Below, piece after piece: positions 56,042 through 63,888 of a stretch of DNA of 64,000 nt. The DNA is taken from assembly GCF_024199845.1 (NCBI RefSeq), contig NZ_JANADO010000001.1, positions 3,782,001 through 3,846,000 on the forward strand, in the 5' to 3' direction. The stretch comes from Bradyrhizobium sp. CCGB12. Its GTDB lineage: Bacteria > Pseudomonadota > Alphaproteobacteria > Rhizobiales > Xanthobacteraceae. How positions within the stretch are numbered: position 1 is the first letter of the stretch; the number at the start of each line of letters is the position of its first letter. The notes under the pieces were generated by a model. It was given only the letters and a program-made list of their open reading frames with translations. It did no database searches and had not been told where the DNA came from. The position numbers and the translations under genes were made by a program.

Positions 56042-57159
56042 GCATCGAGCCGCAACTCCCGCGCGCCGCACGCATCTTCGTCGCCTTCGTCCCGCTTCTG
56101 CGCGCGAACGGCTTTGCCGTGGCGCCGGAGCAAACGACGACGTTCCTGGCGGCGATCGAGCTGCTCGGCCCGGGCAGTATCGAAGATGTCCGACAAGCTG
56201 CCCTGGCGACGCTGGCTCCGCCGCCCGAACGTCGCGCCACCTTTGACCGGCTGTTCGATCTCCATTTCCGCGGCAGCGAGGCGATCGGACGTGACGACGA
56301 GGGCGAGGACGACGAGACGGTCCGGCTCCAGGAAGAGGGCCGCGGCGACGAGGAGCCGCTTCTCTCCGACGACGCCAGCGAGTCGGGCCTCACCGCGACC
56401 CGAACAGAGGCCCTGGTCGAGCGCCGCTTTGGCGTGACGTCGACCCTGGACGCGTTACGGCGCCTGGCGCGTGAAGCTCCGAGGCGTTTGCCGCGACGGC
56501 GCGGCCACCGGCGCATGCGCGCCCGCCGCGGACCGTTTGCCGACCTTCGCCGCACCTTGCGCGACACCGTCCGCAGCGACGGCGAGATCCTGCGGCTCGG
56601 CCACCTCAAGCGGCGGCAGCGGCCACGCAAAATACTGCTGCTGATCGACGTGTCCGGCTCGATGAAGAGTCGCACCGAAGAGAACATGAAGCTCGCGCAT
56701 GCGCTGGTGCAGGCGGCGCCCAATGTCGAGGTCTTCACCTTCGGCACGCGGCTGACGCGCGTCACCCGTCCGTTGCGGGTGAAGCGTCGCGAGCAGGCGT
56801 TGAACGCGGCCGCCCACCTCGTCAGCGATTGGGACGGCGGCACCCGCATCGGCGACGCGCTACAAGCCTTCCTCGGCGTGCCACGGTTTGGCGGCTACGC
56901 GCGGGGTGCTGCCGTGGTGATCGTCTCCGACGGACTCGAGCGCGGTGAACCCGACGCACTTCGTGACGCCGTCGCAAAATTGTCGCGGCGGGCCTGGCGG
57001 TTGAGCTGGCTGTCGCCGCTCGCCACCAGCCCCGCCTTCCGCCCGCAGACGGAGGCGCTCATTGCCATCGAGCGCTTCGTCGACGACCTCGCGGATGGCG
57101 GTTCGAGCGCGTCGATCGTCGCGCACATTCTGGCATTGGGACGAAGGAGAGCGGCGTGA
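56038..57159 (+). CDS. VWA-domain protein (CoxE-like)
   Basis: The 373-residue product has a helical N-terminus, an acidic central stretch (residues 84-117) and a VWA domain with the MIDAS motif LLLIDVSGSMKSR (DVSGSM at 204-209). Later conserved pieces are VFTFGTRLTRVTRPL, WDGGTRIGDALQAFL and VVIVSDGLERGEPD. CoxE partners the MoxR-type ATPase encoded just before it in maturing molybdenum hydroxylases. Start and stop overlap both neighbours (ATGA and GTGA). Confidence 0.92.
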   Translation: MSIEPQLPRAARIFVAFVPLLRANGFAVAPEQTTTFLAAIELLGPGSIEDVRQAALATLAPPPERRATFDRLFDLHFRGSEAIGRDDEGEDDETVRLQEEGRGDEEPLLSDDASESGLTATRTEALVERRFGVTSTLDALRRLAREAPRRLPRRRGHRRMRARRGPFADLRRTLRDTVRSDGEILRLGHLKRRQRPRKILLLIDVSGSMKSRTEENMKLAHALVQAAPNVEVFTFGTRLTRVTRPLRVKRREQALNAAAHLVSDWDGGTRIGDALQAFLGVPRFGGYARGAAVVIVSDGLERGEPDALRDAVAKLSRRAWRLSWLSPLATSPAFRPQTEALIAIERFVDDLADGGSSASIVAHILALGRRRAA

Positions 57160-58046
57160 CCGATATTGTCGACGGCCATCATCACATCTGGCGGCAAGCC
57201 GACCTGCCCTGGCTGATCGGCCCGATGCAGCCGCGGATCTTCGGTCCCTACGAGCCGATCCGGAGCGATTATCCGATCCAGGAGTATCTCGACGATCTCA
57301 AGGGCACTGGCGTCACCCGCTCGGTGTATGTGCAGACCAACTGGGCCAACGACCGCTTCGAGGACGAGGCCGCCTGGGTGCAACAGACCGCCGACGAGCA
57401 TGGCTGGCCGCACGCGATCGTCGCTTATGCCAATTTCTCCGTCGAGGACGTCCGGCCGCAGCTCGATCGCCTCAAGCGCTATCCGCTCGTGCGCGGCGTA
57501 CGCATGCAACTGCACTGGCACGAGAACCCGCTCTACCGCTTTGCGGCCCGGCCCGATCTCTGCGCCGATCCAATGATCCGCCGCAACGTCGCGCATCTCG
57601 CCGACTATGGCTGGAGCTTCGACTTGCAGGTGTTCACCCCGCAGATGCCCGAGGCCGCGGAGCTGGCCGACGCTTGCCCGAAGGTGACCTTCATCCTCCA
57701 GCATGCCGGGATGCTCGAGGACCCCTCGCCGGCAGGCCGCGCCGCCTGGCGCGCCGGCATGGCGCGGCTTGCGGCCTGCCCGAACGTGGTGTCGAAACTC
57801 TCCGGGCTCGGCACCTTCATCCATAGCAACGATCCTGCGCACATCGCCGCCGTGCTTGCCGACACCGTTGCGATCTTCGGCGCTGAGCGTTGCCTGTTCG
57901 GCTCCAATTTCCCGATCGAGAAATTGTGGACCAGCTATCGCGAGCTCGTCGATGCGTTTCGCGCAGCGGCCGCACCGTTCAGCCCGGCGCAGCAGGACGC
58001 GATCTTCAGGACCACCGCGAGCCGTGTCTACCGGCTTGGGCAGTAA
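57156..58046 (+). CDS. Amidohydrolase-family (TIM-barrel) hydrolase
   Basis: The 296-residue protein belongs to the amidohydrolase-2 family of metal-dependent lactonases and decarboxylases. Metal ligands appear in VDGHHHIWRQ, MQLHWHE, ILQHAGML and the C-terminal FGSNFPIEKLW (usually D, here N at the last position, so metal use may differ). Relatives include L-rhamnono-lactonase, 4-sulfomuconolactone hydrolase and gamma-resorcylate decarboxylase. GTG 57156 overlaps the CoxE stop as GTGA. It probably hydrolyses a ring-opened or lactone product of the hydroxylase pathway. Confidence 0.88.
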   Translation: MTDIVDGHHHIWRQADLPWLIGPMQPRIFGPYEPIRSDYPIQEYLDDLKGTGVTRSVYVQTNWANDRFEDEAAWVQQTADEHGWPHAIVAYANFSVEDVRPQLDRLKRYPLVRGVRMQLHWHENPLYRFAARPDLCADPMIRRNVAHLADYGWSFDLQVFTPQMPEAAELADACPKVTFILQHAGMLEDPSPAGRAAWRAGMARLAACPNVVSKLSGLGTFIHSNDPAHIAAVLADTVAIFGAERCLFGSNFPIEKLWTSYRELVDAFRAAAAPFSPAQQDAIFRTTASRVYRLGQ

Positions 58047-58078
58047 CGATTACAGAAATGAGGCAGGAGGGGACGCGA

Positions 58079-58927
58079 ATGGCGCTGGAGATCAAGATCC
58101 TGGACTATGGCGATATCGAGCTGGAATCGAGCTTCCTGGTGCTCGGTCGCGACTGCGGCCGCACCCGCCGCGTTCTCACCCTGGGCTTCCTGATCCTTGG
58201 CGGCAAATATCCGGTCGTGGTCGACACCGGCTATCGCTCCAATCAGATCATGGGGACGCTGGGCATGCGCGGCCTGCAATACCACGAGAACATGATCGAG
58301 AACCAGCTTGCGCGCCACGGCGTGCGCATGGGCGACGTTCGCTTCGTCTGCCATACCCATCTGCACATCGACCATGCCGGCAAGGACGATTTGTTTCCGA
58401 TGAACACGACCGTCGTCCTCAATCGCAAGGAGCTCGAATATTCCGTTTCCGGCCTGATGCATCCGCAATATCCGGCGCCCGACATCAAGCACCTGATCGA
58501 CCGCCTGCACACCAAGAGCGCGCTGCGCTTCCTCGACCTGGAGATCACCGGCCCGATTGAGCTGATGCCCGGCGTCTATTGCGACGCAGCCAATGCCCAC
58601 ACCGAGGGCTCCATGAACATCATCGTTGAAACCGCCGACGGCATCGCCACGATTTGCGGCGACGTGATCTACGACTTCAACGACCAGATCGTGACGCCCT
58701 TCAATGAAATCCACGATTGGGAGCCACGCACCACCGGCAACCACGGCACGAGCAAGCGCGCGGAGAAGGCGGCGATCAAGAAGCTGCTGAGCAACTCGCG
58801 TTATCTGCTGCCGGTGCACGACCGTCCCGCCAAGATCGAAGGCGGCAATGTCGTCGGACGACTGCACGACCAGGTCCCCGGACCGATCGTGCAGTCCCTG
58901 CCGGAGCGTAACTGGTTCCCAGCCTGA
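58079..58927 (+). CDS. Metallo-beta-lactamase-fold hydrolase (N-acyl-homoserine lactonase-like)
   Basis: The 282-residue protein has the zinc motif HTHLHIDHAG (His94, His96, Asp98, His99), a further His174 in NAHTEGSM and Asp195 in CGDVIYD, as in AiiA-type lactonases. A strong site AGGAGGGG stands before ATG 58079, so I prefer it over the upstream in-frame start at 57890. In this operon it more likely opens a catabolic lactone or amide than quenches quorum signals (inference). Confidence 0.9.
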   Translation: MALEIKILDYGDIELESSFLVLGRDCGRTRRVLTLGFLILGGKYPVVVDTGYRSNQIMGTLGMRGLQYHENMIENQLARHGVRMGDVRFVCHTHLHIDHAGKDDLFPMNTTVVLNRKELEYSVSGLMHPQYPAPDIKHLIDRLHTKSALRFLDLEITGPIELMPGVYCDAANAHTEGSMNIIVETADGIATICGDVIYDFNDQIVTPFNEIHDWEPRTTGNHGTSKRAEKAAIKKLLSNSRYLLPVHDRPAKIEGGNVVGRLHDQVPGPIVQSLPERNWFPA

Positions 58928-58936
58928 GATCGACCG

Positions 58937-60511
58937 ATGACGCACGTCACCTTGCGCTCCGAATTCGAGACCCTGATCGACCCCTATGCGCCGGTCGCAC
59001 AGGTCGGCACCGGCTTCAACTTCACGGAGGGCCCGATCTGGCATCCCGTCGATCACTATCTCCTGTTCTCGGACATGCCGGGCGACGTGCGGCGGCGCTG
59101 GGATTCGCGGCGCGGCGTCGCGGAGGTCAAGCGTCCCTCGAACAAGTGCAACGGCATGACCTACGATGCCGAGCTCAATCTGATCGTCTGCGAGCATGCG
59201 ACATCGTCGCTGATCCGCGAACGCCCGGACGGCCGACGCGAGGTGCTGGCCTCGCACTTCCAGGGCCAGGAGCTCAACAGCCCGAACGATGTCTGCGTAC
59301 ATTCATCCGGCGCGATCTATTTCTCCGATCCCTGGTATGGCCGCATGCCGGTCTATGGCGTCGAGCGACCGCGCCAGCTCGGCTTCCAGGGCGTCTATCG
59401 CGTCATGCCCGGCAGCGAGCCGAAGCTCGTCGTCGACCGCAACCTGTTCGATCAGCCGAACGGGCTGTGCTTCTCACCGGACGAGAGGCTGCTCTATGTC
59501 AATGACACCGTGCAGGCGCTGATCCGCGTCTTCGATGTCGATGCGGACGGCTCGCTCGCCAATCCCCGCGTGTTCGCAAGCGGCATCCGCTCCGAGCTCG
59601 AACCCGGTCTGCCCGACGGCATGAAGTGCGATCAGCACGGCAATGTCTGGGTCACCGCACCCGGCGGCGTCTGGGTCTATTCGCCGCGCGGCGAGCTGCT
59701 CGGCAAGGTCCGCGTGCCCGAACTCGTCGCCAACCTCGCCTGGGGCGGTCCGGATTTCCGCACGCTGTACCTGACCTCGACCCATTCGCTGTACGCGATC
59801 CCGACCAAAGTCGGCCCGCGGCATGAGCCGTATATGAGCGGCCGGCGAAGTAGCGGCGGCGCAAGCGCGAGCGCCGCGCCCACGGCACCGATCCTCGCCG
59901 AAGGCGAGATGCGGCTCGATCCCCAGCGCTGCGCCATGATCATCCAGGACCTCCAGAACGATGTCGTCATGGATGGCGGCGCATTTGCCGATTCCGGCGC
60001 CCCCCAACATGCGCGCCAGCAGCATGTGATCGAGAACGTCCGCCGTCTCGCGGAGACCGCGCGCGCCCGCGGCGTCGCCATCATCCACGTCTGGTTCATC
60101 GTCGAACCCGGCGCGCCCGGCGTCACGCTGAATGCGCCGCTGTTCGAGGGCCTCGTCGACAGCAGGGCGATGGTGCGCGGAAGCTGGGGCGCGGCGCCCG
60201 TGTCCGGCCTCGAGCCGCGGCCCGGCGATTTCGTCGTCGAGAAGATGCGCATGAGCGCGTGGGAGGGCACGCGGCTGGAGACGATCCTGAAAGCCACCGG
60301 GCGCGACATGATCATCAACACCGGTGCCTGGACCAACATGTCGGTCGAGCACACCGCGCGGACCGGCGCCGACAAAGGCTACTTCATGATCGTGCCCGAG
60401 GACTGCTGCTCGACCATGAATGCCGACTGGCACAACGCCTCCATCAACTTTGCCATGCAGAACGTCGCCGTCGTGACCAGGACGGACACGGTCATCAAGG
60501 CGCTGGGATGA
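58937..60511 (+). CDS. Fusion: SMP-30/gluconolactonase with isochorismatase-like hydrolase
   Basis: Residues 1-300 form an SMP-30/gluconolactonase beta-propeller: FNFTEGPIWHP (Glu31), CNGMTYD, NSPNDVCVHSSGAIYFSDPW (Asn117) and GLPDGMKCDQHGNVWVT (Asp227). A Ser/Ala-rich linker (301-319) leads to an isochorismatase-like domain (325-522). It keeps Asp338 (IIQDLQND) and Lys436 (VEKMRM), but the cysteine of the usual triad is replaced by Ser469 in GAWTNMSVEHTAR. True isochorismatases also lack that Cys, whereas the amidases need it. The fusion suggests two successive hydrolyses on one polypeptide. Both domains are full length. Confidence 0.88.
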   Translation: MTHVTLRSEFETLIDPYAPVAQVGTGFNFTEGPIWHPVDHYLLFSDMPGDVRRRWDSRRGVAEVKRPSNKCNGMTYDAELNLIVCEHATSSLIRERPDGRREVLASHFQGQELNSPNDVCVHSSGAIYFSDPWYGRMPVYGVERPRQLGFQGVYRVMPGSEPKLVVDRNLFDQPNGLCFSPDERLLYVNDTVQALIRVFDVDADGSLANPRVFASGIRSELEPGLPDGMKCDQHGNVWVTAPGGVWVYSPRGELLGKVRVPELVANLAWGGPDFRTLYLTSTHSLYAIPTKVGPRHEPYMSGRRSSGGASASAAPTAPILAEGEMRLDPQRCAMIIQDLQNDVVMDGGAFADSGAPQHARQQHVIENVRRLAETARARGVAIIHVWFIVEPGAPGVTLNAPLFEGLVDSRAMVRGSWGAAPVSGLEPRPGDFVVEKMRMSAWEGTRLETILKATGRDMIINTGAWTNMSVEHTARTGADKGYFMIVPEDCCSTMNADWHNASINFAMQNVAVVTRTDTVIKALG

Positions 60512-60517
60512 TACGCG

Positions 60518-61144
60518 GTGCCGAAGCTCCTGCACCTTTCCTGCTCGCCCCGCCCCGACTCCGAATCGAGTGCCGGCGCGCAGGTCTTCATCGAAGGCTT
60601 TCGTCAGGTCCATCCCGATTGGGACATCGACGTCGTGGACCTCTGGCGCGAGCGGATGCCTGACTTCGCCGGTCCCATCCTCGAAGCCAAATATGCCCGC
60701 ATGAATGGTACGGGCTTCAGCGATCCTCAACGCGACAGTTTTGCCGAGGCAGAGCGCTTGGCGTTGCGCTTTTCACTGGCCGATCGCGTGTTGATCTCGA
60801 CGCCGATGTGGAACTTCAACATCCCCTACAAGCTGAAGCAGTTCATCGACGTCATCGTCCAGCCCGGGCTCACCTTTCGATTCGATCCGTCGCAGGGATA
60901 TGTCCCTCTGCTGAAGGACCGGCCGACACTGGTGGTTCTCGCCAGCGGCAGCGATTTTTCCACCGGCATGAACCGCGGCCGCATCGATATGGCAACACCC
61001 TACTTGCGGGAAGTACTTCGCTTCATCGGCATCAACGACGTTCGCTTCGTCGCGATCGGGCCGACCACCGGACCATCGCAACCCATTAGAGATGCCCGCG
61101 ACAGGGCATCCAAGCGCCTCGCCGCAATGGCTGCGCGGTTCTGA
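60518..61144 (+). CDS. FMN-dependent NADH-azoreductase-like flavoprotein
   Basis: The 208-residue flavodoxin-fold protein begins LLHLSCSPRPDSESSAGAQV and has the FMN-site STPMWNFNIPYKLKQFIDVI, TFRFDPSQGYVPLL and LASGSDFSTGMN, typical of the AzoR/AcpD group. It reduces quinones or azo bonds with NAD(P)H. GTG 60518 is 6 bases after the previous stop, so it closes the rightward operon. Its presence fits a pathway passing through quinone-like intermediates. Confidence 0.9.
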   Translation: MPKLLHLSCSPRPDSESSAGAQVFIEGFRQVHPDWDIDVVDLWRERMPDFAGPILEAKYARMNGTGFSDPQRDSFAEAERLALRFSLADRVLISTPMWNFNIPYKLKQFIDVIVQPGLTFRFDPSQGYVPLLKDRPTLVVLASGSDFSTGMNRGRIDMATPYLREVLRFIGINDVRFVAIGPTTGPSQPIRDARDRASKRLAAMAARF

Positions 61145-61193
61145 TGAAGCTGCGAGCGGCTGTACGGTTATTCCGTGCGCCCCGATCGAATCC

Positions 61194-61610
61194 TCATGGG
61201 GCCGTTTCGCGCAAGAGCTTTTCCCGGCGCAGAGGCGAGATCGCCGACAAGGACAGGGAACGACGAAGGGCCTTCCGAACCGGAGGGTGCCGGAACGCAA
61301 AATGGCAGATGACGCTATCGAGGCTCTCATCGACGTCGCGCATGCGATGTCCATGAAAGGCCATCCACTTCTCGATCCGGCGCACGCCCGAACGTCCCAG
61401 CCCTGGCTGAGCAAGAAGTTCGGCCTTGGTATGGAGCGATGCAATCTCCAGGAGATAGTTCATGCGCGTCAACGGCTCTCTGCCGATCAGCGCCGCAAGC
61501 GGGCTGTGAACCAGTATGACTGCAATCCGCTCCGGCAAATGACTGTGGCTTTGCTTGAGAGCGAAGGCTTTCCTCACCGTCAGTTCCACCCGAACCTGCA
61601 AACATTCCAA
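61194..61610 (-). CDS. Small protein with RNA polymerase alpha-CTD-like helix-hairpin-helix
   Basis: The 138-residue product has a central block LTRMNYLLEIASLHTKAELL followed by AQPGLGRSGVRRIEKWMAFH, which resembles the helix-hairpin-helix of RNA polymerase alpha C-terminal domains. A DESLDSVICHFAF strand and a basic tail follow. It is divergent from the phosphopantetheinyl transferase gene and converges with the azoreductase gene. I recall similar unnamed proteins in Bradyrhizobium but cannot name the family. The start at ATG 61610 is not fixed by a strong ribosome site. Confidence 0.5.
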   Translation of the reverse strand: MECLQVRVELTVRKAFALKQSHSHLPERIAVILVHSPLAALIGREPLTRMNYLLEIASLHTKAELLAQPGLGRSGVRRIEKWMAFHGHRMRDVDESLDSVICHFAFRHPPVRKALRRSLSLSAISPLRREKLLRETAP

Positions 61611-61734
61611 AGATTGTTCTAAGAAGACCTCTAGCAGAGCCGTTTAGCGTTGTCTCATTGTACACGCCCCGGTTGATCTCGATTAGACAAGTTCTAGATC
61701 GAGGAAGCTCCAAATCGATATCGGAACACGCCAA

Positions 61735-62571
61735 ATGGTGTCCATCGGATATCGCGAATGCATGGAGATGAGGCAGCTGGAGGCGGAATGCGGACCATTT
61801 ATAAGTGCGTTGCCGGCACCGCTTGCAAGCGAGACTTTCGTTTGGTCGATCGCCGTCAAGTCTGCGGCTCCGCTCAGTCAATTGCGCCTGCGATCCCTGT
61901 CGGATCCGCGTATTCGAGGTCCAGTCGAGTTCCAGAATCCGCCAGAGATCCTCTTGTGGCTGGGCGCGACACATCACTTGCGTAGCGCGACGTTCGGCAG
62001 CAAAGCAACGCTCCGTGTCGACGAAGCCAAGATGCTGCTCAACGCCGACGAATCCAGGCATCTTGCGCGGTTTCGCCACGCGGAAGATCGAATGAGCTAT
62101 CTTGCCGCACACGCTGGCGCGCGCCTCCTGTTGGCAGCCGTGACGGGGCAGGCAGCCGACCGGATGCGAATTGAGACATCTCCGCTGGGTAAACCGCGAC
62201 TCGTTGATGCCCCTGCAGGCCTCGACTTCAGCTTGAGCCACGCCAGAGGCGCAGTCACCGTTGCAGCGGCATACATGCCCATCGGGGTGGATATCGAGCC
62301 GCTCAGGCAAATAACCGATCTGGACGCCATGGTCGAAATCGCCTTGTCGCCGGAGGAACGCAAGACCCTCGCGAGAACGCCCGAAGCGCTGCGATCCCGT
62401 CACTTTCTCCGCTACTGGACGTTGAAGGAGGCAATCCTCAAGGCCGCAGGCGTCGGTCTTGCGGTTTCACCGCATACATTGATCGTCGATGCGGGATCGT
62501 CTCCGGCCGTGCTGGCCGTGCCGGATGCACTTGGTACGGCCGCGCAATGGCGCGTCATCACCGCGAGCTAG
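61735..62571 (+). CDS. 4'-phosphopantetheinyl transferase (Sfp type)
   Basis: The 278-residue enzyme activates carrier proteins of peptide or polyketide synthases. Family signs are LSHARGAVTVAAAYMPIGVD, then IEP (the GVDIE metal motif), and YWTLKEAILKAAGVGL (the WxxKEA motif). SPLGKPRL is the conserved substrate-binding strand. The first 90 residues are less typical, and the true start may be downstream (for example near 61760), so the N-terminus is uncertain. Its stop overlaps the convergent monooxygenase stop in CTAG. Together they point to an NRPS- or carrier-dependent siderophore locus beyond the right edge. Confidence 0.88.
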   Translation: MVSIGYRECMEMRQLEAECGPFISALPAPLASETFVWSIAVKSAAPLSQLRLRSLSDPRIRGPVEFQNPPEILLWLGATHHLRSATFGSKATLRVDEAKMLLNADESRHLARFRHAEDRMSYLAAHAGARLLLAAVTGQAADRMRIETSPLGKPRLVDAPAGLDFSLSHARGAVTVAAAYMPIGVDIEPLRQITDLDAMVEIALSPEERKTLARTPEALRSRHFLRYWTLKEAILKAAGVGLAVSPHTLIVDAGSSPAVLAVPDALGTAAQWRVITAS

Positions 62572-63866
62572 GCGATGAGTTCCCGGCGTGAAATTGTCGA
62601 GAGCAGTGACTCCGCAATCTCCTGGGAACGCACGGCAAGAACCGAGAGCAGCGTATCGCTCAGGCCGTGAGAGGATTCCGAGTAGCCCTGGAGGTGGATC
62701 TGCGGCCGGAATGCCGGGCTGGTGACGAGCCTGTAATTACGATCCAGCGCCGCATCGCGAATGTAGCGGCGGACCGGCTCGAGGAACCCGTGCGGCGTTT
62801 CCCTGTCATATCCCGTCGCCAGGATCACGACGTCATAGGTCGAACGAAGGCTTTCGCCACGGAATTTGTCGACCAGGGCGATTTCGATGCCGTTCGGTCC
62901 CGCATTCACGTTCGTAATCTCGCTGCGGGGACGCAATCCGATCCGTTCATCGCCACCGACGCGCTGCTGATAGAGCAGCCGGTACAGCTGATCCAGCAGA
63001 TCGGAATCGACCACGGCATAGTTCGTATTCCGGAAGTTGCGGACGATTGCGTCCCGCCGCTCGGCAGGCTGCGCGTAGACAAAATCGGTATAGTCAGGGT
63101 TGAAGATCTCGTTGACGAAGGGGCTGCCGTCGGACGGCTTCAGGGCATGGGCGCGAAAGATCAGGTCGATGCGCGCCTCGGGACGTCTGCCATGGAGGTC
63201 GACCGTCACCTCGGTTGCGCTCTGTCCGCCGCCGACGACGGCCACACGCACGGCCCTATCACGCGGGACGAGGCGATCGATCAGGTCGAGATAGCGGCTG
63301 GAATGCAGCAGCCTGCGGTCATCAGCAGCCTTGCCAAATACCTGCGGAATGTATGGCTGGCCTCCAACCGCGACCACGAGATTTCGTGCGAGGCGCACGG
63401 TCTCGCCGCCGATGAGCGAACGTGAATGCACCCGCAACGACGTTACCGTCTGCCCCGCCATCACCGGCTCGACGGCGATGATGGTTTCGCCGTAAGCCGC
63501 TTGCGACTTGAAATGGCCCGCCACCCACTGGAGGTAATCATTGAACTCGACCCGGCTCGGATGGAACGTCCGGCAGTTGATGAAATCCAGCAAGCGGCCA
63601 CGCTTGTGCAGATAATTCACGAAGGTGAAGGGACTGGTCGGATCGCGCAACGAGACCAGATCCTTGAGAAACGATATCTGCATGTCGCTGCCTGGAAGCA
63701 GCATGCCACCGTGCCAGGTGAAGTGTGGCTGCTTCTCCACGAACAGCGGCGCGCATTTCAGGCGCGATCGCTTCGCGCATTCGTCCAATGCGATGGCGAG
63801 CGCGAGATTGGAAGGCCCGAATCCGACGCCAATGACGTCCTGCTCGATCGCAAGTTGATGAGACAT
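62568..63866 (-). CDS. L-lysine/L-ornithine N-monooxygenase (IucD/SidA family)
   Basis: The 432-residue flavoenzyme N-hydroxylates the side-chain amine of lysine or ornithine for hydroxamate siderophores. It has the FAD loop VIGVGFGPSNLALAIAL, the substrate region MQISFLKDLVSLRDPTSPFT, the NADPH loop VVGGGQSATEVTVDL and the C-terminal ILATGYDRETP. Length fits IucD/RhbE. It follows an acetyltransferase gene (partly visible at 63889) by 22 bases, as in aerobactin- or rhizobactin-type operons. Confidence 0.94.
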   Translation of the reverse strand: MSHQLAIEQDVIGVGFGPSNLALAIALDECAKRSRLKCAPLFVEKQPHFTWHGGMLLPGSDMQISFLKDLVSLRDPTSPFTFVNYLHKRGRLLDFINCRTFHPSRVEFNDYLQWVAGHFKSQAAYGETIIAVEPVMAGQTVTSLRVHSRSLIGGETVRLARNLVVAVGGQPYIPQVFGKAADDRRLLHSSRYLDLIDRLVPRDRAVRVAVVGGGQSATEVTVDLHGRRPEARIDLIFRAHALKPSDGSPFVNEIFNPDYTDFVYAQPAERRDAIVRNFRNTNYAVVDSDLLDQLYRLLYQQRVGGDERIGLRPRSEITNVNAGPNGIEIALVDKFRGESLRSTYDVVILATGYDRETPHGFLEPVRRYIRDAALDRNYRLVTSPAFRPQIHLQGYSESSHGLSDTLLSVLAVRSQEIAESLLSTISRRELIA

Positions 63867-63888
63867 GAAGCCGCGCTCCGCTCGCGCT

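Noticed and set aside
58028..59302. A 424-residue antisense frame over the metallo-beta-lactamase and SMP-30 genes
   Set aside because: It spans two clear sense genes and reads as shadow.
61327..62403. A 358-residue antisense frame over the phosphopantetheinyl transferase
   Set aside because: The sense frame carries the Sfp motifs; the antisense product is Cys/Arg-rich with no fold.
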